Assembly (NCBI GenBank): GCA_029561345.1
Contig: JAKQJC010000041.1
Coordinates: 1-64,000 of the forward strand
Length of the DNA stretch: 64,000 nt
From: Chloroflexota bacterium
GTDB taxonomy: Bacteria; Chloroflexota; Anaerolineae; Anaerolineales; Anaerolineaceae
Direction of reading: 5' to 3'
Part shown: positions 8,374 to 16,768 of the stretch, in pieces
How positions within the stretch are numbered: the stretch's first letter is position 1
How the letters are laid out: each line of letters opens with the position of its first letter
Made by a program: the position numbers and the translations under genes
The notes under the pieces: model-generated
The model's database searches: none
What the model saw: only the letters and a program-made list of their open reading frames with translations
What the model was told of the DNA's origin: nothing

Positions 8374-8403
8374 AAAAAACCGGCGATAAAACATCGCCGG
8401 TTT
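8374..8403 (-). terminator. Intrinsic terminator between msrP and the RNase H-like gene
   Basis: On the minus strand the arms AACCGGCGAT and ATCGCCGGTT enclose a 5-nt loop and are followed by a run of six T. It would end transcripts that read past the msrP gene before the next start at 8342. The msrP stop lies about 200 bp upstream of it. Confidence 0.65.
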
Positions 8404-8602
8404 GCTGAAAAATCTATTGCCGCGCCTGAACTGGTTTGAAGTCTGGTTTTGGAGTGGACTGGCATGAGCTGCGTGAGTGCATTCCTTGAAGGGTTTGTTT
8501 TGAGGATAACACCTTTCTATTAACATTTTAGCAACAATGAGCTAAAAACAGGTAAACATTTCAGCCTTCTCTTTTCCCTGTGCTGCGGGAAAGCGCTTCA
8601 AC

Positions 8603-9538
8603 TCAAAAATTGACCCGCAAATCCATGCCGTCATAAAGATGTGCCACCTGTTCAGCGTAGCCGTTAAACAGCAGGGTTTCGCGCCGTCCCGGTTCGCCAA
8701 TGCGGTGCTCCATGCTCTGGCTCCAGCGCGGATGATCCACCTGCGGATTGACATTGGCGTAAAAGCCGTATTCATCCGGGGCAATGCTGTTCCACAGCGT
8801 GGCCGGCTGCTCTGCAGTCAGCTCAATTTTGACGATGGCTTTGATGGATTTAAAACCATACTTCCACGGCACCACCAGGCGGATGCCCCCGCCGCTTTGT
8901 GCCGGCAGTTCGCCGCCGTAGAGGCCGGTGGCCAGCAGGGTCAGGTCGTGCATGGCCTCATCCAGGCGCAGACCTTCCTGGTAGGGCCAGGGATAAAAGG
9001 ACTGCTTCTGACCAGGCATCTCATCCGGTTTATAAATCGTCTCAAACCGGACATAGCGCGCATCTGAAGCAGGCTCCACATCCTTCAACAGGCGGGCCAG
9101 GGGGAATCCCAGCCAGGGAATGACCATGCTCCAGGTTTCCACACAGCGAAGGCGGTAAATGCGCTCCTCGGGCGGGTAACGCTTCACCAGGTCGGCCACG
9201 CTGAATTTTCCCGGCCGGTTCACCAGCCCGGATACTTCCACCTGCCAGGGCGAGGTGGCAAAACTCTTTGCCAGGCCAGCCACCTCCTCCTTATCGGTGG
9301 TGAATTCATAGTAGTTATTGTAATGGGTGATTTCCTCAAATGAATTCGGGGCCTCACCCGCCGGGGTGATTTGAGGTGTGGCCGCGGCTGGTGCGGCGGT
9401 TTTGCCCGCCGGAGCCAGGCCGCAGGCTGCCAGCGCCAGACCGGCCGCCGCAGCCCCGGCTGCCTTGATAAAGTCGCGCCGGGTGAGATAAAGATGTTTG
9501 GGGGTGATCTCAGACGAGGAGATGATAGGGTCAGACAC
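8603..9538 (-). CDS. msrP: Protein-methionine-sulfoxide reductase catalytic subunit MsrP (YedY-like)
   Basis: A molybdopterin enzyme of about 311 residues that reduces methionine sulfoxide in exported proteins. The Tat signal is clear: [21 protein letters not shown], where the cysteine also resembles a lipobox. The oxidoreductase core follows: [17 protein letters not shown], whose cysteine binds molybdenum, then [19 protein letters not shown] and [18 protein letters not shown], all diagnostic for YedY. The GTG at 9538 is chosen because CAGGAGCCTGCC precedes it; a GTG at 9571 would add 11 residues. The membrane partner MsrQ, usually adjacent, is absent from the window, so the electron donor is unclear. 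Confidence 0.92.
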   Translation of the reverse strand: MSDPIISSSEITPKHLYLTRRDFIKAAGAAAAGLALAACGLAPAGKTAAPAAATPQITPAGEAPNSFEEITHYNNYYEFTTDKEEVAGLAKSFATSPWQVEVSGLVNRPGKFSVADLVKRYPPEERIYRLRCVETWSMVIPWLGFPLARLLKDVEPASDARYVRFETIYKPDEMPGQKQSFYPWPYQEGLRLDEAMHDLTLLATGLYGGELPAQSGGGIRLVVPWKYGFKSIKAIVKIELTAEQPATLWNSIAPDEYGFYANVNPQVDHPRWSQSMEHRIGEPGRRETLLFNGYAEQVAHLYDGMDLRVNF

Positions 9539-9876
9539 GGCAGGCTCCTGATAATAAAACCAGTCATCCACTTATGCTGGGTTTGTGGTCAATAAAACAG
9601 ATCAAAATCAGACAATACAACTCCGATTACTTTCAGCTTACCCTGTCAATGTTGGAATTGAGTTAACAGAATGAAGTGATTTTCGATCAAGTAACAGCTT
9701 GCGGCAGGTGTTTGAACAAGCCATCATCCAGGGAAATAAAGAATTGGGCGGTCACGTTATGGAAATGATTTCGATCATAGCATGATATAATTCTGCCCAA
9801 TATTGTTTTTCGGGCAGCATCCTGCGGCGCATCAGGCCCACCTGTCCGGTCCATTTTTATCAGGAGAATTGATACC
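9539..9876. promoter_or_regulatory. Divergent intergenic region with extended -10 at 9783-9791
   Basis: This 338-bp gap separates divergent genes. TGATATAAT at 9783-9791 is an extended -10 element (TGnTATAAT) about 85 bp before the zinc-ribbon gene. No convincing -35 sits with it, which is normal for extended -10 promoters. I see nothing else identifiable. Confidence 0.45.
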
Positions 9877-10380
9877 ATGTCTGATTTTGAAACCATCCCC
9901 TGCCCTTCATGCGGCGCTGGCAACCAGGCCGGCATGGGCTTCTGCGGTTCCTGCGGCGCGCCCCTGGGTGTGCCTTCCACCCCCGTGCCGCCCACACCAC
10001 CTCCGCCGCCGTCCCAGGTTTTCAGCACGCCCAACCCTGAAGCCAACCCTGAGCCCGCCTTTTCGACCTATACGCCGCCCGCGCCCACCCGCGCCGCCAC
10101 CATTCCCTCAGGCCCCCTGACCGACAGCGGCCAAAGCGTCAGTACGGCCATGATCATTGAAATTGTCGCCGGCTTTTTTGGCTTTCTGGGCATCGGCTGG
10201 ATTTACGCCGGCCGCACCGGGCAGGGCATCGGCCTGCTGCTGGGCTGGTGGGCGCTGATCGCCATTGGCGTTATCTTTGCTATCGTCACCTTCGGCTTTG
10301 GCGGTCTGTGCTTCTGCCTGGCGCCGGTGGTGCCTGTTCTTTCCGGTCTGTGGCTCAAATCCACCTTCAGCAAATCATAA
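9877..10380 (+). CDS. Zinc-ribbon membrane protein, paralogue 1
   Basis: A 167-residue protein. Residues 8-27 form a zinc ribbon: IPCPSCGAGNQAGMGFCGSC, two CxxC pairs. A proline- and threonine-rich linker of about 60 residues follows. Two transmembrane segments near residues 90-110 and 118-150 form a hairpin around FGFLGIGWIYAGRTGQG, recalling TM2-domain proteins, with a cysteine in FGGLCFCLAPV. The function of such proteins is unknown; the ribbon is presumably cytoplasmic and may bind proteins or nucleic acid. AGGAGA precedes the ATG. It is a duplicate of the next gene (10506-10946). Confidence 0.8.
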   Translation: MSDFETIPCPSCGAGNQAGMGFCGSCGAPLGVPSTPVPPTPPPPPSQVFSTPNPEANPEPAFSTYTPPAPTRAATIPSGPLTDSGQSVSTAMIIEIVAGFFGFLGIGWIYAGRTGQGIGLLLGWWALIAIGVIFAIVTFGFGGLCFCLAPVVPVLSGLWLKSTFSKS

Positions 10381-10403
10381 ACAAGGTTCCCCCCGATTTG
10401 ATA

Positions 10404-10438
10404 AAGCCCTCCCCTGCCTTTGTGCAAGGGAGGGCTTT
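10404..10438 (+). terminator. Intrinsic terminator between the zinc-ribbon paralogues
   Basis: AAGCCCTCCC and GGGAGGGCTT form a 10-bp stem with a loop of about 14 nt, ending in CTTTCC. A TATAAT at 10471-10476 suggests the next gene has its own promoter. Confidence 0.6.
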
Positions 10439-10505
10439 CCTTAACCGGCAAAACTTTTACCACTTCCGGGTATAATTTTTAATATCTCCTTTGAAAGGCA
10501 AGCCC

Positions 10506-10946
10506 ATGTCCGATTCTCCCCACACCCTCACCTGTCCATCGTGCGGCGCAGATAACCCGGCCGGCATGTCCTTTTGCGCTGCCTGCGGCGCTCCGCTGAT
10601 CTTTCCCTCAGCCGCGCCTGAGCCGCCTCCGGCCGCCCCGCGCCCGGCGCATATTCCCACCGCCGAAGAAACCGCCCGCAAGCAGCGTCAGGAGGTGATC
10701 ACAGCTATGATCATCGAGATTGCCGCCGGCATCTTTGGTTTTCTTGGCATCGGCTGGATTTTTGCCGGCAAGACCGGGCAGGGCGTGATCCTGCTGATAA
10801 GCGGCTGCGCCGCTATTCTCTTTGGCGCTGTTGTTGGCCTCATTACAGGCGGGATTGGTTTTGTGTGTTTCTGCCTTTATCCCATTTTTCCGGTGCTGTC
10901 GGGCATCTGGCTGAAGTCGGTCATGGAGAAGGACCGGGGGTTATAG
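10506..10946 (+). CDS. Zinc-ribbon membrane protein, paralogue 2
   Basis: A 146-residue paralogue of the preceding gene. The start ATG at 10506 follows TTGAAAGGCAAGCCC; an ATG 15 bp upstream is less likely. It has the same architecture: zinc ribbon LTCPSCGADNPAGMSFCAAC, a shorter proline-rich linker, then AMIIEIAAGIFGFLGIGWIF and KTGQGVILLISGCAAILFG as membrane segments, and a VCFCLYPIFPVLSG end. The near-identical membrane part (ExxAGxFGFLGIGWIxAGxTGQG) and the diverged linker point to a local tandem duplication. It ends nine bases before the convergent EamA gene. Function unknown. Confidence 0.8.
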   Translation: MSDSPHTLTCPSCGADNPAGMSFCAACGAPLIFPSAAPEPPPAAPRPAHIPTAEETARKQRQEVITAMIIEIAAGIFGFLGIGWIFAGKTGQGVILLISGCAAILFGAVVGLITGGIGFVCFCLYPIFPVLSGIWLKSVMEKDRGL

Positions 10947-10954
10947 AAAAGATA

Positions 10955-11869
10955 TCAGGCAGCGCGCCGCAACTGCACCACCAGCATGCCTGCCCCCACC
11001 AGAGCCAAACCGGCTATCTGCCGCGGGCCAAGGGGTTCGTCCAAAAACAGCCAGGCCAGCACGGCTATTTGCGGCAGCATGGTGCTGTTGATGATGCTCG
11101 ATTCCACCGCCGTCAGCGTGCGCTGGGTATGGTTCCACAGGGTGAAGGCCGCTGCAGTGTTCACCAGAGCCAGCCAACCGATGATCAGCCATTGCCCGGC
11201 ATCCAGGGCCGGAAACCCCTGAGAAAAACCACCTGCAGCCAGCAGAACCAGACCGCCAACCCCCATGCTGACCGTGGTCACCAGCACTGGCGCCAGGTGC
11301 GTTTCCGTGTTCACCCGGCGGCCTAACAGCGCTGAGGCCGCATTGGCCGCCAGGCAAACCAGGGCCGCCGCCAGGCCGGGAATGGATCCCTGTCCGGCAG
11401 CCAGGGGAAAGAAATAAACCGCCGTTCCCACCAGCGCGAGGCCAATGCCGCCCCACTGGATTTTGGAAGGCGCTTCGGCGCCAGCCAGGCTGCCCAGCAA
11501 GGCCACCAGCAGCGGGGTAAAATTCAGCAGCAGATTAAGCGTGGCCGCCGGCAGAAAAGCCAGGCTGAGAAACTGCGCGCCCTGGGTCAGGGTGTAATAA
11601 ACCAGCCCCAGCACAGCCAGCTGCAGCCAGATCTTCCGCGGAAGCTGGCACAGGGTCTGGCGGCTCTGAGAACCGGCCAGCGCCACCGGCAGCAGACAGA
11701 GGAAAGCCAGGCTGTAACGCAGCCCGGCAAAGGTCAGCGCCGGCAGGTTTGAACGCAAACCCAGCTTGATCAGCACCCACGAGGTGGACCAAAGAAAGGT
11801 CACCAGCAAGGCCTGCAGCACCGCCTGAAGGTGCGGCCGCGAAGAAAAAAGAAACGGAAAATGTTTCAT
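10955..11869 (-). CDS. EamA/DMT-family transporter
   Basis: A 304-residue inner-membrane protein with ten predicted transmembrane segments arranged as two EamA repeats (about residues 12-143 and 155-298). Features seen are WSTSWVLIKLGL in helix 1, FAGLRYSLAFLCLLP in helix 2, NTAAAFTLWNHTQRTLTAVESSI and LAWLFLDEPLGPRQIAGLALV at the end. These match drug/metabolite exporters of the RhaT/EamA group that move amino acids or other small metabolites; the substrate cannot be told. It is transcribed alone, divergently from the HEAT-repeat gene. Confidence 0.85.
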   Translation of the reverse strand: MKHFPFLFSSRPHLQAVLQALLVTFLWSTSWVLIKLGLRSNLPALTFAGLRYSLAFLCLLPVALAGSQSRQTLCQLPRKIWLQLAVLGLVYYTLTQGAQFLSLAFLPAATLNLLLNFTPLLVALLGSLAGAEAPSKIQWGGIGLALVGTAVYFFPLAAGQGSIPGLAAALVCLAANAASALLGRRVNTETHLAPVLVTTVSMGVGGLVLLAAGGFSQGFPALDAGQWLIIGWLALVNTAAAFTLWNHTQRTLTAVESSIINSTMLPQIAVLAWLFLDEPLGPRQIAGLALVGAGMLVVQLRRAA

Positions 11870-11933
11870 ATGGCAGGACTATTATGCCACAGTTTGGCCG
11901 GCTGCTGCAGGTTGGCGGCCTTTGGGACTGCCG

Positions 11934-11942
11934 TGCTATAAT
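11934..11942 (+). promoter_or_regulatory. Extended -10 promoter of the HEAT/radical-SAM operon
   Basis: TGCTATAAT at 11934-11942 fits TGnTATAAT. A weak -35, TTGGCG (11912-11917), is 19 bp upstream. The leader to the start at 11988 would be about 40 nt. Confidence 0.5.
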
Positions 11943-11987
11943 GAAATCCTGAGTCAAATGTTTCACCCACCGCAGGAGAGATCCGCC

Positions 11988-13034
11988 ATGCTGTCAGCCC
12001 TTTTCGGCCCCCCCAATATCGAAAAACTCAAAGCGCAGCGCAATGTCAAAGGCCTGGCTGCCGCTCTGGCTTACAAAAGTCCATCCATCGACCCGGCTGT
12101 GGTGCATATCCGCCAGGCAGCCGCGCAGGCTCTCGGCGAACTGGGCGACCCGGCCAGCCTGCAGCCCTTGATGGCGGCCCTGTCTGACCCTGACAGATCC
12201 GTCCAGCAATCAGCGGCTGCGGCTCTGAGAAGCCTTAAAGATCCACGCCTGGTCGAAAGCCTGGCGCCTTACCTGCAGCACGGCGCCTCAGACCAGCGTT
12301 ACCTGGCCGCAGATGTGCTCGGCGGCATTGGCGGCCCGCAGGCAGGCGCCCTGCTGCGCTCCGCCCTTCAGGACCCGGCAAATCCGGCCCGTCCGGCGGC
12401 CGCCCGCGCCCTGGGAGCCATGCGCGATTTCGAGGCTGTTCCCCTGCTGATTAATCTGCTGGGCGATTCCAGCCTGACCCTGCGCTGGGCCGCCGCAGCA
12501 GGACTGGGCGCCTTCCACGATCCGCGCATCACCGGCCTGCTGCTGCCGCTGCTGGAGAATGGCCCCATGCCGCTGCGCGAAGCCGCCATTCAGGCCCTGG
12601 GTGAAAACGGCGATCCGGGCGCCCTGGAACCGCTGCTGGGCGTTCTGACAAAAGGCGTGCCCGCACTGCGCTGGCCCGCGGCTCAGGCCCTGGGCCGGTT
12701 GGGTGACCTGCGAGCGCTGGAGCCTCTTCTGGATGAGCTTAAACGCGGCGAATGGAAAATGGGCGACCCGATTGCCCGTTTGCTGGATGCCATATCCAGC
12801 CAGGCTTATCTGGATTTGCTGCTGGACTGCCTGACCGTAAAAGGAAAAACCGTGCGTCAGGCTGCCGCCCGCGCGCTGATCCGCCTGTACCGTTCAGGAG
12901 ACATCCCCGAAGCAGAGCGCCAGCGCATATTGCAATCCCGCCAGCGTATGCTGGTCAGCCACAGCGATTATGAATCCGGCTGCGGTGAGTTTGTTCACGC
13001 CGATTCGGGGATCGGGGTGGATTTTCTCCTCTGA
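11988..13034 (+). CDS. HEAT-repeat (PBS-lyase-like) protein with unusual C-terminal tail
   Basis: A 348-residue protein made almost wholly of HEAT repeats of about 31 residues (for example VRQAAARALIRL, LREAAIQALGENGDPGALEPLL, LRWPAAQALGRLGDLRALEPLL). Repeats run from about residue 35 to 310. Such solenoids bind other proteins or peptides. The ATG at 11988 follows CGCAGGAGAGATCCGCC; an upstream in-frame start lacks this site. After the repeats comes a short polar tail, SHSDYESGCGEFVHADSG followed by IGVDFLL, with one Cys and two His-x-Asp pairs, unlike the solenoid. The stop is 3 bp before a double radical SAM gene, so the two are co-transcribed. The protein may deliver a substrate to that enzyme, or its tail may be the substrate; both are inference. 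Confidence 0.85.
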   Translation: MLSALFGPPNIEKLKAQRNVKGLAAALAYKSPSIDPAVVHIRQAAAQALGELGDPASLQPLMAALSDPDRSVQQSAAAALRSLKDPRLVESLAPYLQHGASDQRYLAADVLGGIGGPQAGALLRSALQDPANPARPAAARALGAMRDFEAVPLLINLLGDSSLTLRWAAAAGLGAFHDPRITGLLLPLLENGPMPLREAAIQALGENGDPGALEPLLGVLTKGVPALRWPAAQALGRLGDLRALEPLLDELKRGEWKMGDPIARLLDAISSQAYLDLLLDCLTVKGKTVRQAAARALIRLYRSGDIPEAERQRILQSRQRMLVSHSDYESGCGEFVHADSGIGVDFLL

Positions 13035-13037
13035 TTT

Positions 13038-15311
13038 ATGACTCCTCCCACTCTGCAGTGGATGCTCCTGCCTTCTGAAGCCTGCCAGGCGCAGTGCGCC
13101 TACTGTTTCGGCCCGCGCCAGGGCGGCAGCATGTCTGAAGCAGTTTTTGACGCGGCCCTGGATTGGATTGAAGCCCTGTCAGAAAGCCAGAAAACCATCG
13201 CCATCACCTTCCATGGCGGCGAACCTCTGCTGGTTGGGCTGGATTGGTATGCCCGCGCCCTGCCAAAACTAAGCAGACGCTTTGGCCGCCGCCTGAAGTT
13301 GGGCCTGCAGAGCAATTTGTGGCTTCTGGATGCGGAATTTTGCACCCTGCTGGCCGATCACGGCGTGGCGCTTGGCGCCAGCCTGGACGGGCCCAAACCC
13401 ATCAATGACGCTCAACGCGGGCAGGGCTATTTTGCCCAAACGATGCGCGGCATCCAGCTTGCCCGCCAGCACTATCTGCAGGTGGGCGCCATCTGCACCT
13501 TCACCCGCCAGTCGCAAAGCCGTGCCCGCAAAATTCTGGATTTCTTTGCCAGCGAAGGGCTGCCTTTTTCGGTGCACGCCGCCGTGGCGGTCCCGGGCGC
13601 GCCGCCCGATCATTTTTTCCTGACCCCCGCAGCCTATGGTGATTTGCTGATCCAGCTTTTTGACCTGTATCTGGAAAACTTCCAGCGGGTGCGCATTCCC
13701 ACATTTGACCAGATGCTGCGCAGTGTTTCAAGCGGAGAAAGCGGGCTGTGCACCTTCGGAAAATGCCAGGGACATTTTTTGACCATCGGTGCCCAGGGCG
13801 GCATCACTTTCTGCAACCGCATGGCGCAGCAAAGCGCCTTTCAGCTGGCCTCGGTATCTCAGTCGCCATCATGGGCCTTATTACAGCAAAGCCCGGCCTG
13901 GGCAAAGTTGCAGGAACGCGGGGCGCTGGTGGAAACGGAATGTAAGGACTGCCGGCATTTTTCCATCTGCCAGGGCGGCTGTTTTCATCAAAATCCGCAG
14001 GGACGCGATCCCCTCTGCGCGGCTTACAAGGCCATTTTTGATCACATCAAACGCCGGGCTCTGGACGAAGTCTTCTCAGAGGATAATCTCAACCGGGTGG
14101 TGGAGGAGCGGGCGCGGGCCGGCTTCCTGCGCAAGGGGCCGCTGCTGCAGGTGATGCGCGGAGAAGGGCATCCAGCACGAAACACCGCCCAGGCGCGTGA
14201 AATCATAGCCAGCGTGGCTCTGGCTGAAAGCCCTTCGCCCGAAGCCGCTCTCGAGCAGCTGCAGGGCATGGGTCTGATTTCGCATCCCGCCGCAGCCCTG
14301 AACAGCCTGTCGCGCCTGTGGCAGCGGCTGCACACGCCCCCTGACCGCTGGTCCAATGCATATATTCACATTACCTACAACTGCAACCTTGCCTGCACCC
14401 ACTGTTATGCCCTCAGCCGCCCCGGCCGTGAAACGGAAACCATGCCGCTGGACCGGATTCTCTCCCTCATCCGGCAGCTTTCACATTATCCCTTTGCCAA
14501 AATTGTGATCACGGGCGGCGAACCGCTCACCCACCCCCAATGCAGAGATCTGCTGCACGCGCTGGCGCACCAGCCCTGGGAAGGCCCGCCCGTCATCGGG
14601 CTGCGCACCAACCTGACCGCGCCGCTGGATGATGAACTGCTGGCACTGCTTTCAGGGGTTGGGGAAGTGGTTGTCAGCCTGGATGGCAACGAAGCGCTCC
14701 ACGACCGGCGCCGCGGACCGGGCAGCCAGGCCTGCACCCTGGAAAATTTGCACCGCCTGGCCCTGCTGATGCCCAACGGCGCTTTGACGGTTTCGGCCGT
14801 GCTGAGCGAAAACCAGCGCCGCGGCCCCGAGGAAGATGCGGTGCGCATGGTGGCAAGCGACCTGGGCATCGGCGTGCGCATCAAGCCCCTGCTGCCCCTT
14901 GGCCGGGCTGCCGGCCAGCCCCTGCAGCCGGAATTTGATTCGTCTTTTCTGGATGATCCTGACCTGGACAGCGCACTTCCCCGTCCGCGGTCCACCTGCG
15001 GCCTGGGCTATAATCTTTCCATTGGCCCTGACGGCGCCTGCGCTCCCTGCCATGCCATGGCGGGGCTGCCTCTTGGGAATGCCTTTGAAGATGGACTGGA
15101 TGCGGTCTTGAAACAAAACCGGCTTTTGCAGGCGGTCACCGTTGACAGCACGCCGGGCTGTTCCATCTGCCGGTGGCGCTACCTCTGCGGCGGGTTCTGC
15201 CGCGCCTGGACCGGAGGGATGGATCCCGGCCTGCCCATCGCCGATTGCAGCGCCCTGCAAAGGCAGGCCCAGAATCTGCTGGATTGGGCCGGTCAAGTAA
15301 TAAAAAAATGA
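13038..15311 (+). CDS. Double radical SAM/SPASM protein
   Basis: A 757-residue protein with two radical SAM modules in one chain. Module 1 has its cluster motif at C16, C20 and C23 (CQAQCAYC), ITFHGGEPLL for SAM binding, and a SPASM-like region with C302, C305, C311 and C315 (CKDCRHFSICQGGC). A helical linker of about 90 residues follows. Module 2 has C449, C453 and C456 (CNLACTHC), IVITGGEPLTHPQC, and a SPASM region with C708, C711, C717 and C721 (CSICRWRYLCGGFC), preceded by GPDGACAPCHAM. SPASM enzymes such as AnSME, PqqE and AlbA use auxiliary Fe-S clusters to modify peptides or proteins. Module 1 resembles sulfatase-maturase-like enzymes more than module 2 does. All core cysteines are intact in both halves. 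The substrate is unknown; the HEAT protein upstream is the obvious partner. Confidence 0.9.
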   Translation: MTPPTLQWMLLPSEACQAQCAYCFGPRQGGSMSEAVFDAALDWIEALSESQKTIAITFHGGEPLLVGLDWYARALPKLSRRFGRRLKLGLQSNLWLLDAEFCTLLADHGVALGASLDGPKPINDAQRGQGYFAQTMRGIQLARQHYLQVGAICTFTRQSQSRARKILDFFASEGLPFSVHAAVAVPGAPPDHFFLTPAAYGDLLIQLFDLYLENFQRVRIPTFDQMLRSVSSGESGLCTFGKCQGHFLTIGAQGGITFCNRMAQQSAFQLASVSQSPSWALLQQSPAWAKLQERGALVETECKDCRHFSICQGGCFHQNPQGRDPLCAAYKAIFDHIKRRALDEVFSEDNLNRVVEERARAGFLRKGPLLQVMRGEGHPARNTAQAREIIASVALAESPSPEAALEQLQGMGLISHPAAALNSLSRLWQRLHTPPDRWSNAYIHITYNCNLACTHCYALSRPGRETETMPLDRILSLIRQLSHYPFAKIVITGGEPLTHPQCRDLLHALAHQPWEGPPVIGLRTNLTAPLDDELLALLSGVGEVVVSLDGNEALHDRRRGPGSQACTLENLHRLALLMPNGALTVSAVLSENQRRGPEEDAVRMVASDLGIGVRIKPLLPLGRAAGQPLQPEFDSSFLDDPDLDSALPRPRSTCGLGYNLSIGPDGACAPCHAMAGLPLGNAFEDGLDAVLKQNRLLQAVTVDSTPGCSICRWRYLCGGFCRAWTGGMDPGLPIADCSALQRQAQNLLDWAGQVIKK

Positions 15312-15332
15312 AGGGCGAAAAACCCTTCATTT
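15302..15332. terminator. Bidirectional terminator hairpin
   Basis: AAATGAAGGG and CCCTTCATTT form a 10-bp stem with a 7-nt loop, overlapping the stop codon of the radical SAM gene. On the minus strand a run of seven T follows, so it is strongest for the leftward histidine-kinase operon. In the plus direction only three T follow. Confidence 0.7.
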
Positions 15333-15352
15333 GCACCACATATCTATACGCA

Positions 15353-16768
15353 TTATTCTCTTATGGTGTCATCTTGCCGCGCGCCAGGCGATTCATCCGG
15401 TTCAAAGGTCATAATCATGGCCGTTCCCTGGCCGACGCCAGGCGATTCCGCTCTGATCAGACCGCCCTGGGCCGTCATTAAGGCCTTGCATATGGCCAGG
15501 CCCAATCCCATTTTTCCAGATTGCCCTGACCGGGCTTTATCTGCGCGGTAAAAACGGTCAAACACATAAGGCAGGTCTTCCGCATCAATCCCCGAACCGC
15601 TGTCGCGCACCCACAGCTCCACATTTTCGCCGCCTGCCGCGCCCAGAGAAATCTGGCCGCCTTTGGGGGTATAGCGCAGGGCATTCTCCACCAGGTTTTT
15701 GATCACCTGCAGCATCCGTCCCTCATCCACGCGGATGGGCGGCAGGTTTTCCGGCGCATCCAGCGTCAGCATCACCCCCTCACGGGCGGCAATCGGCTGG
15801 TAGGCATGGTAAACCCGTTCCAGCAGCTGGCGCGGATCTTCAGGTTGCAAGTTGATTTCGAGCCCGCCGCCTTCAACCTGCGACAGGGTGCTCAAATCGC
15901 CCACCAGGCGGCGCAGGTGGCCGATCTCTGTCTTGATAATCTCCAATCGCTGCGGGGTCAGGCCCACCTCGCCTTCTTCAAACATCTCAATATAACCCGA
16001 GATCACCTGCAGGGGCGTGCTCAAATCGTGGGTGATATCCGCCGTCATGCGTTTGCGCTGCTGATCGGCCCGCGCCAGGTCCGCGCTCATCTGGTTGAAA
16101 GTGGCGGTAAGCTGGCCAAGCTCATCATGCGATGTCACTGGCACCTGCTGTTCCAGGTTGCCGTGGGCCAGCGCCTGCGAGGCCGCGGTCAGGCGGCGGA
16201 TGGGTTTGAGCAATTGCCGCGCAAGGAAAATGCCCATGCCCACGGCAATCAGCATTCCGGCCAGCGCAGCCAGAAGGATGGCCTGATTGGTGCGCTCCAG
16301 AAAAAGCTGTTCTTCCGTGTTCAATTTAAACTGAAATTTGGTATCGGGAAGGATCCAGGCCACGGTTTGCCCGTCCACTTCCACGGCAATCTTCTGTTGA
16401 ATCCGGTCCGGCGGCACAAATTGGCCAATATCCACCCCATAAGTGGGAAGCAAAGCCCGAAATTCGGTATCCACCAGGCCGCCAAGGCCGCGAATATCCC
16501 CTGCATCCGGCGGTTTGGGTCCGCCTCCGTCCGGCCCTGGTGCAATCATATTCAGTTGAAAAAAATAATCGGCAAAGCCGTTCAGCGTGCCGTTGGTGGT
16601 GTAGTAGGTTTGCACCGCTTCTTTCAAACGCGCCGTCTGCTCTTCCACCACCAGGTTCATCAGCGATTGGCCGGAATTGAGGCGAATCAACGCCGAAACC
16701 ACCAGCACCGTGATCAGAGCCACAGCCAGGTAAGTGAGGATCAACTTGACCTGAAGAGAGCGTTTCAT
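15353..16768 (-). CDS. Sensor histidine kinase with HAMP domain
   Basis: A 471-residue membrane kinase. Helix 1 lies at residues 7-26, an extracellular region to about residue 158, and helix 2 near 162-183, followed by HAMP (LARQLLKPIRRLTAAS). The dimerisation box DITHDLSTPLQVISGYIE contains the phospho-accepting His; the usual HELRTPL is HDLSTPL here. N-box (VIKNLVENALRYTP), DSGSGI (G1) and GKMGLGLAICKALM (G2) complete the ATPase. The start ATG overlaps the response-regulator stop (ATGA), so the pair is translationally coupled. It is the last gene of the VTC-DUF4956 operon. The signal is unknown; an envelope or phosphate-related cue would fit the context but is speculative. Confidence 0.92.
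   Translation of the reverse strand: MKRSLQVKLILTYLAVALITVLVVSALIRLNSGQSLMNLVVEEQTARLKEAVQTYYTTNGTLNGFADYFFQLNMIAPGPDGGGPKPPDAGDIRGLGGLVDTEFRALLPTYGVDIGQFVPPDRIQQKIAVEVDGQTVAWILPDTKFQFKLNTEEQLFLERTNQAILLAALAGMLIAVGMGIFLARQLLKPIRRLTAASQALAHGNLEQQVPVTSHDELGQLTATFNQMSADLARADQQRKRMTADITHDLSTPLQVISGYIEMFEEGEVGLTPQRLEIIKTEIGHLRRLVGDLSTLSQVEGGGLEINLQPEDPRQLLERVYHAYQPIAAREGVMLTLDAPENLPPIRVDEGRMLQVIKNLVENALRYTPKGGQISLGAAGGENVELWVRDSGSGIDAEDLPYVFDRFYRADKARSGQSGKMGLGLAICKALMTAQGGLIRAESPGVGQGTAMIMTFEPDESPGARQDDTIRE

Noticed and set aside
11922..11987. N-terminal extension of the HEAT protein
   Set aside because: It overlaps the extended -10 box and lacks a ribosome-binding site, whereas 11988 has CAGGAGAG.
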